From: Mesorhizobium sp. 65-26
GTDB taxonomy: Bacteria > Pseudomonadota > Alphaproteobacteria > Rhizobiales > Rhizobiaceae
Length of the DNA stretch: 64,000 nt
Reading direction: 5' to 3'
Assembly: GCA_001899205.1 (NCBI GenBank)
Contig: MKVL01000010.1
Location: 329,914-393,913 of the forward strand
The position numbers and the translations under genes were made by a program. Positions 50,760 through 60,395 of the stretch are shown piece by piece. Under the pieces are notes generated by a model that had not been told where the DNA came from, did not search any database, and saw nothing but the letters and a program-made list of their open reading frames with translations. Every line of letters begins with the position of its first letter. Positions within the stretch are counted from its first letter, which is position 1.

Positions 50760-52421
50760 TCAGGCCGGCTTTCGCTTCTCCACCTCGGCCTTGCGCAGCA
50801 GGAAGCGCTGGATCTTGCCGCTCGGCGTCTTGGGCAGTTCCTTCACGAACTCGATCTCGCGCGGATAGGCGTGCGCCGAAAGCCGCTTCCTGACATGCCG
50901 GGCGAGTTCCTCGGCCAGCACCTCGCTGCCCTGGAAGGATGGCGCCAGCACCACGAACGCCTTGACGATCTCCGTGCGCTGCGGATCGGGCACGCCGACG
51001 ACGGCGGCCTCGTTGACGGCGGGATGCTCGATCAGAGCGCTCTCGACGTCGAACGGCCCGATGCGATAGCCGGATGAGGTGATGACGTCGTCGGAGCGGC
51101 CGATGAACGAGATCGAACCGTCCGGCTCGAACTCCACCGTGTCGCCGGTGCGGTAGTAACCGCCCGAGATCGCCGGGGTTTCCGACTGGTGGTAGCCGTC
51201 GAACCAGCGCAAGGGTGACTTGGCGATATCGACGGACAGAATGCCGGGCTGGTTGGGACCGAGCTCCTTGCCCGCGTCGTCGAGCACGACGATGCGGTAG
51301 CCGGGCATGGCGAAGCCGGCCGAGCCGGCCCGCACGGCGTGCGAAAGGCCGTGATGGTTGTTCACCATCATGCCGTTCTCGGTCTGGCCGTAATGGTCGT
51401 GGATCGGGACGGCGAGGTTCGCCTCGAACCAGCGGATCACTTCCGGGTTGAGCGGCTCGCCGGCGCTGCTCACCACGCGCAGCCGGCCCTTGACCCGGGC
51501 AGCCGGCGCGGCACCCTCCGCCATCAGCAGGCGGAAGGCCGTGGGCGAACCGGCAAGGCTGGTCACGCCCAGCCGCTCGATCGTGTCGTAGGTGCTTTTG
51601 GCGTTGAAGGCGCCCTCGTGGAAGGTGGTGGCGATGCCGAGCAGCAGCGGTCCGGTAATGCCGTAGTAGAGGCCGTAGGCCCAGCCGGGGTCGGCGATGT
51701 TCCAGAACACGTCGTCGGCGGTAAGACCGACAGCGTCGCGCATATAGGCGCCGAAGGCCATCAGTGCGTTGAGCGGCACCGGCACGCCCTTGGGAAAGCC
51801 CGTCGTGCCCGAGGTCGACATCATCATGAAGAGGTCGCTGCCCTTGCGCATGACGGGAGCGCAGTCCGGGCTGGCACCGGCAAGGGCCGCGCGGAAATCG
51901 ATGTCGCCGGCGGGCAGCGCATCGCCGGCGCCGAGGATGGTCGCGACGCGCGGGCGGTTCTCGATCTCGTCCAGCTTGCCGCGATTGGCCGGATTGGTCA
52001 CCACCAGCTTCGCGCCCGACGTTTTCAGCCGATGCTCGATCGCCTTGGGGCCGAAGGCGGTGAACAGCGGCTGGTAGATGGCGCCGACGCGCCAGACGCC
52101 AAGGATCAGCGCCACCAGCTCGGGAATGCGCGGCAGCAGGCCCGCCACCATGTCGCCGGGGCGCACGCCGGCGTCCTTCAGCACATTGCCGGCGCGGCCC
52201 GACATGTCGGCGAGGTCGTCGAAGGTGAATTCGCGCAACTCGCCGCCGGCCGAGATGGCGCGCAGCGCCAGGCGGTTCCCGCCGGTGTGACGGCCGCAGC
52301 ATTCGACATAGGCGTTGATGGCGGTTGCCGGGTCGCCGTCGAGCCTGGCGATCTCGTCCTCGATGCGGAAACGCCGGACGGCGTCCTCGTAGCGCGGCAG
52401 GCGCGATGCAGCTTCTGTCAT
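50760..52421 (-). CDS. AMP-binding acyl/acetyl-CoA synthetase
   Basis: A 553-residue ANL-superfamily ligase: phosphate loop MMSTSGTTGFPKGVPVP, adenine site DHYGQTENGMMVNNHHG, YYRTGDTVEFEPDG, hinge GRSDDVITSSGYRIGPFDVE, and the catalytic lysine motif ELPKTPSGKIQRFLLRKAEV. It is nearer to acetyl-/medium-chain acyl-CoA synthetases than to long-chain ligases. It activates a carboxylate with ATP and CoA. The ATG at 52419-52421 follows GGGAGGATTG. The gene is divergent from the AraC regulator at 52703. Confidence 0.93.
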   Translation of the reverse strand: MTEAASRLPRYEDAVRRFRIEDEIARLDGDPATAINAYVECCGRHTGGNRLALRAISAGGELREFTFDDLADMSGRAGNVLKDAGVRPGDMVAGLLPRIPELVALILGVWRVGAIYQPLFTAFGPKAIEHRLKTSGAKLVVTNPANRGKLDEIENRPRVATILGAGDALPAGDIDFRAALAGASPDCAPVMRKGSDLFMMMSTSGTTGFPKGVPVPLNALMAFGAYMRDAVGLTADDVFWNIADPGWAYGLYYGITGPLLLGIATTFHEGAFNAKSTYDTIERLGVTSLAGSPTAFRLLMAEGAAPAARVKGRLRVVSSAGEPLNPEVIRWFEANLAVPIHDHYGQTENGMMVNNHHGLSHAVRAGSAGFAMPGYRIVVLDDAGKELGPNQPGILSVDIAKSPLRWFDGYHQSETPAISGGYYRTGDTVEFEPDGSISFIGRSDDVITSSGYRIGPFDVESALIEHPAVNEAAVVGVPDPQRTEIVKAFVVLAPSFQGSEVLAEELARHVRKRLSAHAYPREIEFVKELPKTPSGKIQRFLLRKAEVEKRKPA

Positions 52422-52702
52422 GGCAATCCTCCCAGGCCGGCGCGTCCCACCCTCCCAACGCGCCATGCCGGCAGATTGCCCCAAATCATGGCCCGGGTCG
52501 ATTGCGGCGAAAGTCGGGGCCGAGCCTTGCGCCGGTCTTCGTCACCTCGAGGTCGCTTCGCGGTCGCCATGATCCACGCTCAAGGCGGACTCTGATCGTT
52601 GTTAGCTGTCATTCCGATGTTGCCGAGTATCGCCGCAACCCAGTGGCCAAAGCGATGGGGCTGGGAAAGTTCCTTGTCCAAAACGGCAATGGAATTGCCG
52701 TA

Positions 52703-53761
52703 ATGCGCACAAGTATTTCTTGCTCTGGACAGACCTTTATCCGTTCAAATACGGTGCCTTTCCAAGTGAAGACGCGTGCCCAGGAAAGGTTCGGTCGCTT
52801 CGTGCAAAAGAATGTCTTCTCGTCGGTCGACCTGCCATCCCATCTGGATCACCACGCGCGCTTCGCGCTCTGGCAGGACATCCACGTCGCCGAGATCTGG
52901 TCGGTCGAATATACGATTTCCGAGAAGCTGGCGTTCGAGGCGGCGATCGAAGCGACGGCAGTCGGACCGCTGGTGCTGGGACAGATGGCCGGGACGATCC
53001 GGCATGCCAGCCGCAAGGCGAGCAACATCGCCGCCGACGGCAGGGACGGCTATCTCCTGCTGATCAACAATGGCGACACGGTGCTTCGCGGCGCCCAAAT
53101 TGGCCGCGACTACAGCGTGGGCAAGGGCGAGGCCGCGCTGGTCTCCGCCTCGGAAGGGCTGCAGATGACGGGCGGCGACAGCAATGTCTGGGCCAATGTG
53201 GTGGTTCCCCGCGTCGTCCTGGAGAGCGCCTTCAAGCAAATCGACGACCGGCTGGCGCTGTGCATCGGAGCCGACAACGAGGCGCTCGACATGCTCAAGC
53301 GCTATTGCAGCTTCCTGGAAGCAGGGCCCACCTTGCTGTCGCCCGATCTCGTCAACCATGCCACGGAGACCATCGTCGATCTGATCGGCCTGGCAACGGG
53401 CGCCAAGGGCGAGACCGCCGAACTGGCGGGGTTGCGTGGCCTGCGCGCGGCGAGGCTGCAGGCAATCCTGCAAAAGATGCGGGAGAATTTCGCCGACCCT
53501 TCGATTTCGGCCCAGGGCGTTGCCCGGCAATTGCGGCTGTCGGTGCGGTATGTGCATGACATCCTGCAGGAAACCGGGGTGAGTTTTGCCGAGCGGATCC
53601 TGGAGTTGCGCCTGCAGAAGGCCCATCGGATGCTGAGCGACAGGCGCAACGACGGCATGCGGATCAGCGAGATCGCGCTGCTCAGCGGCTTCTCCGACGT
53701 GTCCTACTTCAACCGTTGTTTCCGTCGCCGCTTCGGCTCGACACCGAGCGGCGCCCGGTAG
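52703..53761 (+). CDS. AraC family transcriptional regulator
   Basis: A 352-residue regulator with an AraC_binding_2-like N-terminal region (HLDHHARFALWQDIHVAEIW) and a C-terminal double HTH (ISAQGVARQLRLSVRYVHDI, then ISEIALLSGFSDVSYFNRCF and RRRFGSTPSGAR). The start is uncertain: ATGs at 52655 and 52703 are in frame, neither with a strong ribosome binding site; the later one fits the domain better. It is divergent from the acyl-CoA synthetase, a possible target. Confidence 0.87.
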   Translation: MRTSISCSGQTFIRSNTVPFQVKTRAQERFGRFVQKNVFSSVDLPSHLDHHARFALWQDIHVAEIWSVEYTISEKLAFEAAIEATAVGPLVLGQMAGTIRHASRKASNIAADGRDGYLLLINNGDTVLRGAQIGRDYSVGKGEAALVSASEGLQMTGGDSNVWANVVVPRVVLESAFKQIDDRLALCIGADNEALDMLKRYCSFLEAGPTLLSPDLVNHATETIVDLIGLATGAKGETAELAGLRGLRAARLQAILQKMRENFADPSISAQGVARQLRLSVRYVHDILQETGVSFAERILELRLQKAHRMLSDRRNDGMRISEIALLSGFSDVSYFNRCFRRRFGSTPSGAR

Positions 53762-53960
53762 GGAAAAATGCATTCCGGCCAAAAGGATGCCGCGCCCGGC
53801 TGATGCCGATCGGCCACACTGATCCCGAAGACGTCCGGAGCGCTTTGCGCGACAATTCCGGTGCGGCTCAGCCCAAGACGCCACTGGAGAACAATGCAAC
53901 ACCGGGAGCCGCCGCGAAGCATTCCCGCACTGGCGCGGCATCCTGGGGCAGCAGATACTC

Positions 53961-54677
53961 ATGAAAACCGTTTCGCTCGCCGCGGCCCTGCTTCTGGCGC
54001 CGGCCGGCCTGGCCACAGCCGAGCCCGCCGATGGGGCCTCGCCCACGGCCGCGTATAACTGGTCCGGCGTATATATTGGCGCGCAAGCCGGATACGCCTG
54101 GGGCGAGGGAAGGGTCGGGCAGACTTTCGTGCCCGGCGCCTTCGACAACTATGGCTGGGGCTACAACCCCTCCGGTGGTTTCGGGGGACTCTATATCGGC
54201 TACGTCAAGCAGTTCGACAGCGGTGTGGTCCTCGGCATCGAGGGCGATTACAATTTCGCCAGCGTCAAAGGTACGACGCTGTATCGAGCCTTGGGCGTCG
54301 ACGATCCATTGTTCGGAGGTGAGCTCAGGCTGGATGCAGTTGGCTCGTTGCGTGTCCGGGCAGGCTATGCGGTGGGGCGGTGGCTGCCCTTCATCAGCGG
54401 CGGCCTGGCTATGGCAAACTACAAGCACACCACCGTGCATCTTCCCGGCAGCGTTCCCTACGCTGACGTCAGCGAAACCATATCAGGCTACACGGTGGGC
54501 GGCGGCGCCGAGTACGCGGTCACCGACAATTGGGTGCTTCGCGGCGAGTACCGGTTCGCTGATTTCGGCCGCCACCCCTCCGTGCGTCACTCGACGCTCG
54601 ACGGGGCCGCTATCAAGCCCGACGCGATCGATCTGAAGGCGCACGATCTGCGCATCGGTGTCGCCTACAAATTCTAG
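53961..54677 (+). CDS. outer-membrane beta-barrel protein (Omp25/Omp31-like)
   Basis: A 238-residue protein with a signal peptide (MKTVSLAAALLLAPAGLATA). The mature chain has the Omp25/31-type opening YNWSGVYIGAQAGYAWGEGR, repeated amphipathic strands (IGYVKQFDSGVVLGIEGDYN and LRVRAGYAVGRWLPFISGGL) and ends DLRIGVAYKF with terminal Phe, as needed for barrel insertion. It probably forms an 8-strand barrel. It is followed after 70 bp by another barrel gene. Confidence 0.92.
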   Translation: MKTVSLAAALLLAPAGLATAEPADGASPTAAYNWSGVYIGAQAGYAWGEGRVGQTFVPGAFDNYGWGYNPSGGFGGLYIGYVKQFDSGVVLGIEGDYNFASVKGTTLYRALGVDDPLFGGELRLDAVGSLRVRAGYAVGRWLPFISGGLAMANYKHTTVHLPGSVPYADVSETISGYTVGGGAEYAVTDNWVLRGEYRFADFGRHPSVRHSTLDGAAIKPDAIDLKAHDLRIGVAYKF

Positions 54678-54747
54678 AAAATCGCCATTTTCCGCAACCG
54701 GGCACTGTCTCCGGAAACAAACGCATATTCGCATCCGAGGGCTTTAA

Positions 54748-55569
54748 ATGCACCGTTGTTCAGTCGTCATCGCGGTAATGATCGCCGCCACGTCAGCCGT
54801 CGCTGCGGACACCATGCAGCCCTTGGCCGGGGCGACAGCGGTGACGCCTCGTGTCTCTGGCTACGGCGAACTCTATCTCGGCGGACTCCGCTTCGTCGGT
54901 GACGACTACACGACCCGGGCCGGCGGAGGGGCCGCCAGCCTCAACATTCCTTTTGCCCAGCGATGGAACCTGCAGGGCGACCTGACCTATGACCGCATCT
55001 GGGGCCACTATTCCCCTCTGTATGATACGCGTGGCGCGATCCACATGTACTATCGCGATGCCGACAGTTTCGCGGCCGGGCTGTTCGCCACATACACATC
55101 GTTCGGCATTGCCGACGACGTGACGGCTTACAATTATGCGGTCGGTCCGGAAGCCCAGCTCTATCTCGGCAACCTTACCCTTTATGGCCAGGCCAGCGTC
55201 GGCCAACTCACCATCAACAGCTTTCATGGCGACCAATGGGGCGTGCGCGCCGTGGCGCGCTATTTCCCCCGGAAGAACCTTCGCCTCGATGGCGAAATCG
55301 CGTTCAAAAGAACAGACTACGGGATGAACGAGGACGTGTTCGGCGTTGCGGTCCAGGCAATGTACCGATTCGACGAAACGCCCTGGTCGCTGTTTGGCCG
55401 CTATGAATTCGAACGAACGAAGGTCGAAACATTTGCCGGGGACACCAGGGCCAACAAGTTCGTCATCGGCCTGCGCGCCAGCTTCGGCAGCGAGACGCTG
55501 TTCGATGAAGATCGCAATGGGGCGACCATGGACACCTATCGGCCCGCTTCGGTGATCAACACGAAATAG
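54748..55569 (+). CDS. predicted outer-membrane barrel protein of unknown family
   Basis: A 273-residue protein with a signal peptide ending near SAVAADTM. The mature part alternates aromatic and small residues in strand-like pieces (GYGELYLGGLRFVGDDYTTR, QLYLGNLTLYGQASVGQLTI, WSLFGRYEFERTKVE), consistent with a porin-like barrel. It does not end in an aromatic residue but in a short polar tail (RPASVINTK). No family is recognised. It may be co-transcribed with the upstream Omp25-like gene. Confidence 0.75.
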   Translation: MHRCSVVIAVMIAATSAVAADTMQPLAGATAVTPRVSGYGELYLGGLRFVGDDYTTRAGGGAASLNIPFAQRWNLQGDLTYDRIWGHYSPLYDTRGAIHMYYRDADSFAAGLFATYTSFGIADDVTAYNYAVGPEAQLYLGNLTLYGQASVGQLTINSFHGDQWGVRAVARYFPRKNLRLDGEIAFKRTDYGMNEDVFGVAVQAMYRFDETPWSLFGRYEFERTKVETFAGDTRANKFVIGLRASFGSETLFDEDRNGATMDTYRPASVINTK

Positions 55570-55646
55570 GCGCTTCGCCAGCCGCCTGCGCCACTCCTTG
55601 GACTTTGGGAAAATACAACCCATATTGAGTCCATGGAGCTTTGAGC

Positions 55647-57035
55647 GTGACCTTCGCGCGGACGGCCCTTTTTGCCGTGGCCTTCGTCGTCGCGGCTGTC
55701 CTTTCTCCCTTCTCTTCGGCCGGGAGCGAGAAAGTTGCGTTGCTGGCGGCGATCGACGGCGCCATCGGGCCGGCTAGCAGCAAGCAGCTCGAGGAAGCGC
55801 TCGACACCGCGGCCAAGCGGAATGCCGCGGTTCTTATCCTGGAGATCGACACCCCCGGCGGGCTGGTCACCTCGATGCGCGAGATGATCGCCGACATCCT
55901 TGCCTCGCCGGTGCCTGTCATCGGCTATGTGGCGCCAGCCGGCGGCCATGCGGCGAGCGCCGGCACCTATATTCTCTACGCCACCCATGTCGCCGCCATG
56001 GCGCCCGGCACCAATCTCGGCGCCGCGACGCCCGTCGAGATCGGCGGATTGCCGTCGCTTCCTGGTGGCGATCAGGGTGACAAGGGCAAGGACGACCAGA
56101 AAAACGCCAGCGGCCGACCGGCCGGCGACGCGATGATGGCCAAGGTAACCAATGACGCGGTCGCCCTGATCCGCTCGCTGGCGGAACTGCGCGGTCGCAA
56201 TGGCGACTGGGGCGAGAAGGCGGTGCGCGAGGCGGCCAGCCTTTCGGCCAATGCGGCGCAGCAGGAACACGTGATCGATTTCGTCGCTCGCGACACGACC
56301 GAGCTCCTGCAACTGGCCGATGGGCGCACCGTCGATGTGGCCGGCAGGAAAGTGGTCCTGGCGACCAGGGGGCTGCCGGTGGAGACGCTGGAGCCAGGCT
56401 GGTTCATAAGGCTGCTCGCCGTCATCACCGACCCCAACACAGCCGTCGTCCTGATGCTGGTCGGCGTCTACGGCATCGTCTTCGAATTCACCAGCCCAGG
56501 CGCGGTCGCGCCCGGCGTGATCGGGACCATCTGCCTCGTGCTCGGGCTCTACGCGCTCGATCTCCTGCCGATCAACTTCACCGGCCTTGCCCTGATGCTG
56601 CTCGGCATCGCCTTCCTTGTCATCGAGGCCTTCAATCCCACTGTCGTGCTTGGCCTCGGCGGCGTGGCCGCCTTCCTGTTCGGAGCCACCATACTGCTCA
56701 GGGTCGAAGGGCCGGGCTTCACCATGTCGTGGGCGGTCATCGGCCCAGCCGCCGCGCTGACGCTCGGGCTGGCGCTGCTGACCGGCACCTATGTCCTGGC
56801 GGCGCGCAGGAACCCGCCCCGCGTCGGTCGGGAGGCCATGCGCGGCCTGCCGGCCGAAATCCTCGACTGGCAGGGCGGCGAGGGCCATGTGCTGGCCTGG
56901 GGCGAGCGCTGGCGGGCAAGGGCCGATGAACCGGTTGCCGTCGGCGACAGCGTCGAGGTGACCGGTGTCGGCGACCTCGTGCTGACCGTGCGACGGCGAC
57001 ACGTGGCTGGAAATGGGCAAGGCGAAACGGGGTAA
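55647..57035 (+). CDS. NfeD-like membrane-bound serine protease (long form, ClpP-type domain)
   Basis: A 462-residue protein: N-terminal hydrophobic signal, then a ClpP/SppA-like domain with [19 protein letters not shown] and the catalytic Ser in [20 protein letters not shown], a presumed catalytic Lys further on, then about four TM helices ([20 protein letters not shown] onwards) and a C-terminal NfeD OB-fold ([11 protein letters not shown]). The start is taken as GTG at 55647 with GGAG at good spacing; TTG at 55641 is possible. The slipin gene follows, the conserved partner of long NfeD proteins. Confidence 0.92.
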   Translation: MTFARTALFAVAFVVAAVLSPFSSAGSEKVALLAAIDGAIGPASSKQLEEALDTAAKRNAAVLILEIDTPGGLVTSMREMIADILASPVPVIGYVAPAGGHAASAGTYILYATHVAAMAPGTNLGAATPVEIGGLPSLPGGDQGDKGKDDQKNASGRPAGDAMMAKVTNDAVALIRSLAELRGRNGDWGEKAVREAASLSANAAQQEHVIDFVARDTTELLQLADGRTVDVAGRKVVLATRGLPVETLEPGWFIRLLAVITDPNTAVVLMLVGVYGIVFEFTSPGAVAPGVIGTICLVLGLYALDLLPINFTGLALMLLGIAFLVIEAFNPTVVLGLGGVAAFLFGATILLRVEGPGFTMSWAVIGPAAALTLGLALLTGTYVLAARRNPPRVGREAMRGLPAEILDWQGGEGHVLAWGERWRARADEPVAVGDSVEVTGVGDLVLTVRRRHVAGNGQGETG

Positions 57036-57039
57036 GGCA

Positions 57040-57798
57040 ATGATGATCGGTTCCATAGCCTATCTGATCGTCGCGCTGGTCGTGGTCATCTTCCTGTCCG
57101 CGGCCATCCGCATCCTCAGGGAATACCAGCGCGGCGTCGTCTTCACGCTCGGCCGCTTCACCGGGGTCAAGGGGCCAGGCCTCATCATCCTCGTCCCCTT
57201 CGTCCAGCAGATGGTGAAGGTCGATCTTCGCGTGGTGGTGCAGGACGTGCCGCCGCAGGACGTGATTTCGCGTGACAACGTCTCGGTCAAGGTCAACGCG
57301 GTGCTTTACTTCCGCATCGTCGACGCCGAGCGGGCGATCATCCAGGTAGAGGACTACATGGCCGCCACCAACCAGCTCGCGCAGACCACGCTGCGTTCGG
57401 TCCTCGGCAAGCACGAGCTCGACGAGATGCTGGCGGAGCGCGACAGGCTCAACAGCGACATCCAGGAGATTCTCGACCAGCGCACGGATGCCTGGGGCAT
57501 CAAGGTGTCCAATGTCGAGATCAAGCATGTCGACCTGAACGAAAGCATGGTCCGCGCCATCGCCAAGCAGGCCGAGGCCGAACGGCTGCGGCGCGCCAAG
57601 GTGATCAATGCCGATGGCGAGCAGCAGGCGGCGGCGAAACTGGTCGAGGCGGGCCGCATGCTGGCGGCCGAGCCCCAGGCCATGCAACTGCGCTATTTCG
57701 AGGCCTTGCACGACATTGCCGGCGAGCGCTCGTCCACGGTGGTTTTTCCGCTGCCGGTGGACCTGCTCAACCAGTTCCTGAAGCAGCACGAGCGTTGA
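57040..57798 (+). CDS. slipin (SPFH/band 7 family) membrane protein
   Basis: A 252-residue protein with an N-terminal TM helix ([20 protein letters not shown]) and a stomatin-like band 7 domain: [60 protein letters not shown]. The C-terminal [20 protein letters not shown] is the usual coiled-coil region. The start at 57040 follows TAAGG; a 57013 ATG that overlaps the previous gene is less likely. NfeD proteases are thought to cleave slipins, so the two probably act together in membrane microdomains. Confidence 0.93.
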   Translation: MMIGSIAYLIVALVVVIFLSAAIRILREYQRGVVFTLGRFTGVKGPGLIILVPFVQQMVKVDLRVVVQDVPPQDVISRDNVSVKVNAVLYFRIVDAERAIIQVEDYMAATNQLAQTTLRSVLGKHELDEMLAERDRLNSDIQEILDQRTDAWGIKVSNVEIKHVDLNESMVRAIAKQAEAERLRRAKVINADGEQQAAAKLVEAGRMLAAEPQAMQLRYFEALHDIAGERSSTVVFPLPVDLLNQFLKQHER

Positions 57799-57843
57799 GG
57801 GTGGCAACTTCGCCTTCGAAGGTAGGGCATCGCATATGAGGTT

Positions 57844-57926
57844 CCCCCACTCCGTCGCCGCTACGCGGCGCCACCTCTCCCCCCTCCGGAGGGAGAGGTG
57901 GTCGGCAAAGCCGGCCGGAGCGGGGG
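57844..57926. repeat. intergenic palindromic element
   Basis: The 83-bp element has outer inverted ends (CCCCCACTCCG and CGGAGCGGGGG, one mismatch) and an inner hairpin CCACCTCTCCC/GGGAGAGGTGG at 57871-57901. It also contains GTCGCCGCTACGCGGCG. This layout recalls rhizobial REP-like intergenic elements. It occurs once in this window, after the slipin gene. No gene is seen between 57799 and 57975. Confidence 0.7.
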
Positions 57927-57975
57927 TCGTGCCCATGCTTGTCCTGCTGGAGGTTGACGTCTCAAACGCCACGCC

Positions 57976-58200
57976 TCAGCGTGTGGCTGGGCCGGCCAGA
58001 AGCCGCAGCCAGGGCGGCAGGTGGAAGGCGCTCATCAGCAGGTACATCATGGTCATGCCGTCGAGCGGGAAATCGCCCGGCATGGCCGAGCATACCATGC
58101 CGCCACCGGTCACGGCGCTAACCAGCGCCATCGCCGCGAAGGTCGGCGCGGCCGCCAGCCCGAGCCAGCCCGCCGCGCCGAGGGCGCCGGCCTCACGCAC
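57976..58200 (-). CDS. tiny membrane protein coupled to the DUF899 gene
   Basis: A 74-residue protein with two hydrophobic helices ([20 protein letters not shown] and [20 protein letters not shown]), ending [11 protein letters not shown]. The GTG at 58198-58200 overlaps the DUF899 stop codon by eight bases and has GGAGAG at correct spacing inside that gene, so translation is coupled. A longer upstream frame is rejected because it runs inside the DUF899 reading frame. Function unknown; the coupling suggests a partnership. Confidence 0.72.
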   Translation of the reverse strand: MREAGALGAAGWLGLAAAPTFAAMALVSAVTGGGMVCSAMPGDFPLDGMTMMYLLMSAFHLPPWLRLLAGPATR

Positions 58201-59002
58201 GACGCTCTCCGTAGGCGTCGTGATGGCGCCACCACACACCGGTCTCGTTGCGGCCCATGGGCGCGCGGTCGAGCCACTGGTACATGCCCCACAACCCGTC
58301 GACGCCGCGCGCGTAGCCGGAATAGGTGTGGTGGACAGCGCCGTCCTGCAGGGCGAAGGCGCTGACGCCGGGCCGGTCGCGCGTGTAGGTGGCGACGTCG
58401 GTGCCGGTCATCGAGGCGATGATCTCCACCGGACCTTCGCTGCCGCGCAGCTTCCATTCGCTGACGGTCTTGCCTTCCAGCGGCGGGCGGGGCGCCATCG
58501 CCGGCTCCCGGCGGTAGTTGTATTCGATGCCGCCCTGCTGCTGCTGTTCCTCGGTGAAGAAGACGTTGAAGTCGGCGTTGAAGTCGCTCGGCGCGGACGA
58601 CACCCAGTTGAAGTCCCAGCCCATGCGGCGCCTGAACCCCTGCAGTTTTTCCAGCGGCGCGCGCGATACCACGGCGAAGGCGACGTCATGGTTCTCCAGA
58701 TGCACCACGACGCCGTTGAAGCCGTCGGCGATCGACGAGCAGGAAGGACAGCCGGCGGTGTAGTCCGGGCCGAACATGAAGTGATAGACCAGAAGCTGCG
58801 AGCGGCCGCGGAAAAGATCCTTCAGCGTGGCGGCGCCGGCTTCGGTGTCGAAGCCGTATGGCTTGTCGATCCGCACCCAGGGCAATGCCTGGCGCTGCAT
58901 GGCCACTTCGTCGCCACGGCTGGTCAGCGCCTTTTCCTCCTTGAGGAGGGTGAGGCGGGCGGCGAGCCATTCCTCGCGTGTTCCTGTCGAATGCCGTGTC
59001 AT
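58193..59002 (-). CDS. DUF899 family (thioredoxin-like) protein
   Basis: A 269-residue DUF899 protein: an N-terminal helical start ([20 protein letters not shown]), then [20 protein letters not shown] and the hallmark [18 protein letters not shown], with a CPSC cysteine pair in a thioredoxin-like fold. The C-terminal part has [11 protein letters not shown]. The family is poorly characterised and may act on small thiols or be redox-active. The ATG has GGGAGAAACGAC upstream. It is divergent from the TPR/winged-helix regulator at 59100. Confidence 0.93.
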   Translation of the reverse strand: MTRHSTGTREEWLAARLTLLKEEKALTSRGDEVAMQRQALPWVRIDKPYGFDTEAGAATLKDLFRGRSQLLVYHFMFGPDYTAGCPSCSSIADGFNGVVVHLENHDVAFAVVSRAPLEKLQGFRRRMGWDFNWVSSAPSDFNADFNVFFTEEQQQQGGIEYNYRREPAMAPRPPLEGKTVSEWKLRGSEGPVEIIASMTGTDVATYTRDRPGVSAFALQDGAVHHTYSGYARGVDGLWGMYQWLDRAPMGRNETGVWWRHHDAYGERRA

Positions 59003-59099
59003 GTCGTTTCTCCCTGTTCGAGACTTGCCGGTTTGTTCGCTGGAGGTAGGCTAGTCCCGAGATCTGCAAGGCGTGAGTTACAACTGTGACGGGATTTGA

Positions 59100-60350
59100 A
59101 TGGACTCGCTGATCACCGCCGCCGCTCGCGCGCTGGCCGCCGGAGACCCGCTCGGCGCGCTCAACCGGGTGGCGCTGCGCGAGGATGCCTCGGCGCTGGC
59201 GCTGCGCGGCATCGCCATGGCGCAGCTCGGCGATCTCGACCGCGCCAAGGCGCTGCTCAGGCGCGCCGCCCGGGGCTTCGGGCCGAGGGAAGCACTGGCG
59301 CGCGCCCGCTGCGTGCTGGCCGAGGCCGAGATCGCGCTTGTCTCGCGCGACCTCGGCCGGCCAGACAAGGCGCTCGACCAGGCGCGCGTGACGCTGGAGG
59401 CGCATGGCGACCGGCTGAACGCCGCGCATGCGCGCATCGTCGAGGCGCGGCGCCTGTTGCTGTTCGGGCGGCTCGACGAGGCCGAGCGGATGCTGGACGG
59501 GCTGGGACCTTCCGCCACCGGCCTCGGCGTGCCGGCTCCGTCACCGCTGCCGGCGGCGCTTCGCGCGGCGGCCGAGCTGGTGACGGCGGGCATCGCGATC
59601 CGACGCATCCGCATCGGCGCGGCGCGGCAGGCGCTGGCCAGGGCCGGGCAGGCGGCGCGCGCGGCCGGCATCGCCGCCCTGACGGCGGAAGTCGAAAGCG
59701 CGTCGAGCGTGCTGGACGCGCCGGCCGCCCGCCTCGTCGGCCATGACGGCGAGCGACTGGTCGGGCTGGACGAGGTCGAGGCGCTGTTTGCTTCCGACAC
59801 GCTGGTGGTCGACGCGTGCCGCAACGTGGTGCGCGTGCCAGGCGTGTTGTTGCCGCTGGCCAGCCGGCCTATCCTGTTTGCGCTGGCGCGCGTGCTGGCC
59901 GAGGCGTGGCCGGGCGATGCCTCGCGCGAGACACTGGTGCTCGGGGCGTTCCGGGGCAGGGATGCCGACGAATCGCATCGTGCCCGGCTGCGGGTCGAGA
60001 TCGCGCGGCTGCGCGTGGAACTCGCTGCGCTTGCCGAGATCGTCGCGACCAAGCGGGGTTTCGCGCTCGAACCGCGCGGCGGCCGCAAGGTTGTTGTGCT
60101 GGCGCCGGCCGTCGAGGACCAGAACTCGTCGGTGCTGGCGCTGCTTGCCGATGGCGAGTCATGGTCGAGCTCGGCGCTGGCCGCCGCGCTCGACGCCAGC
60201 GCGCGCACCGTGCAGCGGGCGCTGGAGCAACTTGCCCGCGAAGGCAAGGCGCAGGCTTTCGGGCGCGGACGGGCGCAACGCTGGATGACACCGCCGGTGC
60301 CGGGTTTCCCGACAGCATTGTTGCTCCCGGCGCCGCTGCCGAACGGCTAA
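59100..60350 (+). CDS. TPR protein with OmpR-like winged helix and a second C-terminal helix-turn-helix
   Basis: A 416-residue protein. Residues 1 to about 200 are TPR-like helices (LALRGIAMAQLGDLDRAKAL, LLFGRLDEAERMLDGLG). About 230-330 resembles an OmpR-type winged helix (LVVDACRNVVRVPGVLLPLA, then ARLRVEIARLRVELAALAEI and TKRGFALEPRGG). Residues 345-395 contain another winged-helix segment (WSSSALAAALDASARTVQRA). It is probably a transcription regulator, with DNA-binding units at the C-terminus rather than the N-terminus. It is divergent from DUF899 and 45 bp before the beta-propeller gene, either of which may be its target. Confidence 0.82.
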   Translation: MDSLITAAARALAAGDPLGALNRVALREDASALALRGIAMAQLGDLDRAKALLRRAARGFGPREALARARCVLAEAEIALVSRDLGRPDKALDQARVTLEAHGDRLNAAHARIVEARRLLLFGRLDEAERMLDGLGPSATGLGVPAPSPLPAALRAAAELVTAGIAIRRIRIGAARQALARAGQAARAAGIAALTAEVESASSVLDAPAARLVGHDGERLVGLDEVEALFASDTLVVDACRNVVRVPGVLLPLASRPILFALARVLAEAWPGDASRETLVLGAFRGRDADESHRARLRVEIARLRVELAALAEIVATKRGFALEPRGGRKVVVLAPAVEDQNSSVLALLADGESWSSSALAAALDASARTVQRALEQLAREGKAQAFGRGRAQRWMTPPVPGFPTALLLPAPLPNG

Positions 60351-60395
60351 AGCACGCTGCAGTGCCTCGACGGTCAGATTCAAGGAGATAGCGCG

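Noticed and set aside
55536-57056. A 506-codon minus-strand frame opposite NfeD
   Set aside because: It has charged shadow composition; the plus strand encodes NfeD with catalytic and membrane motifs.
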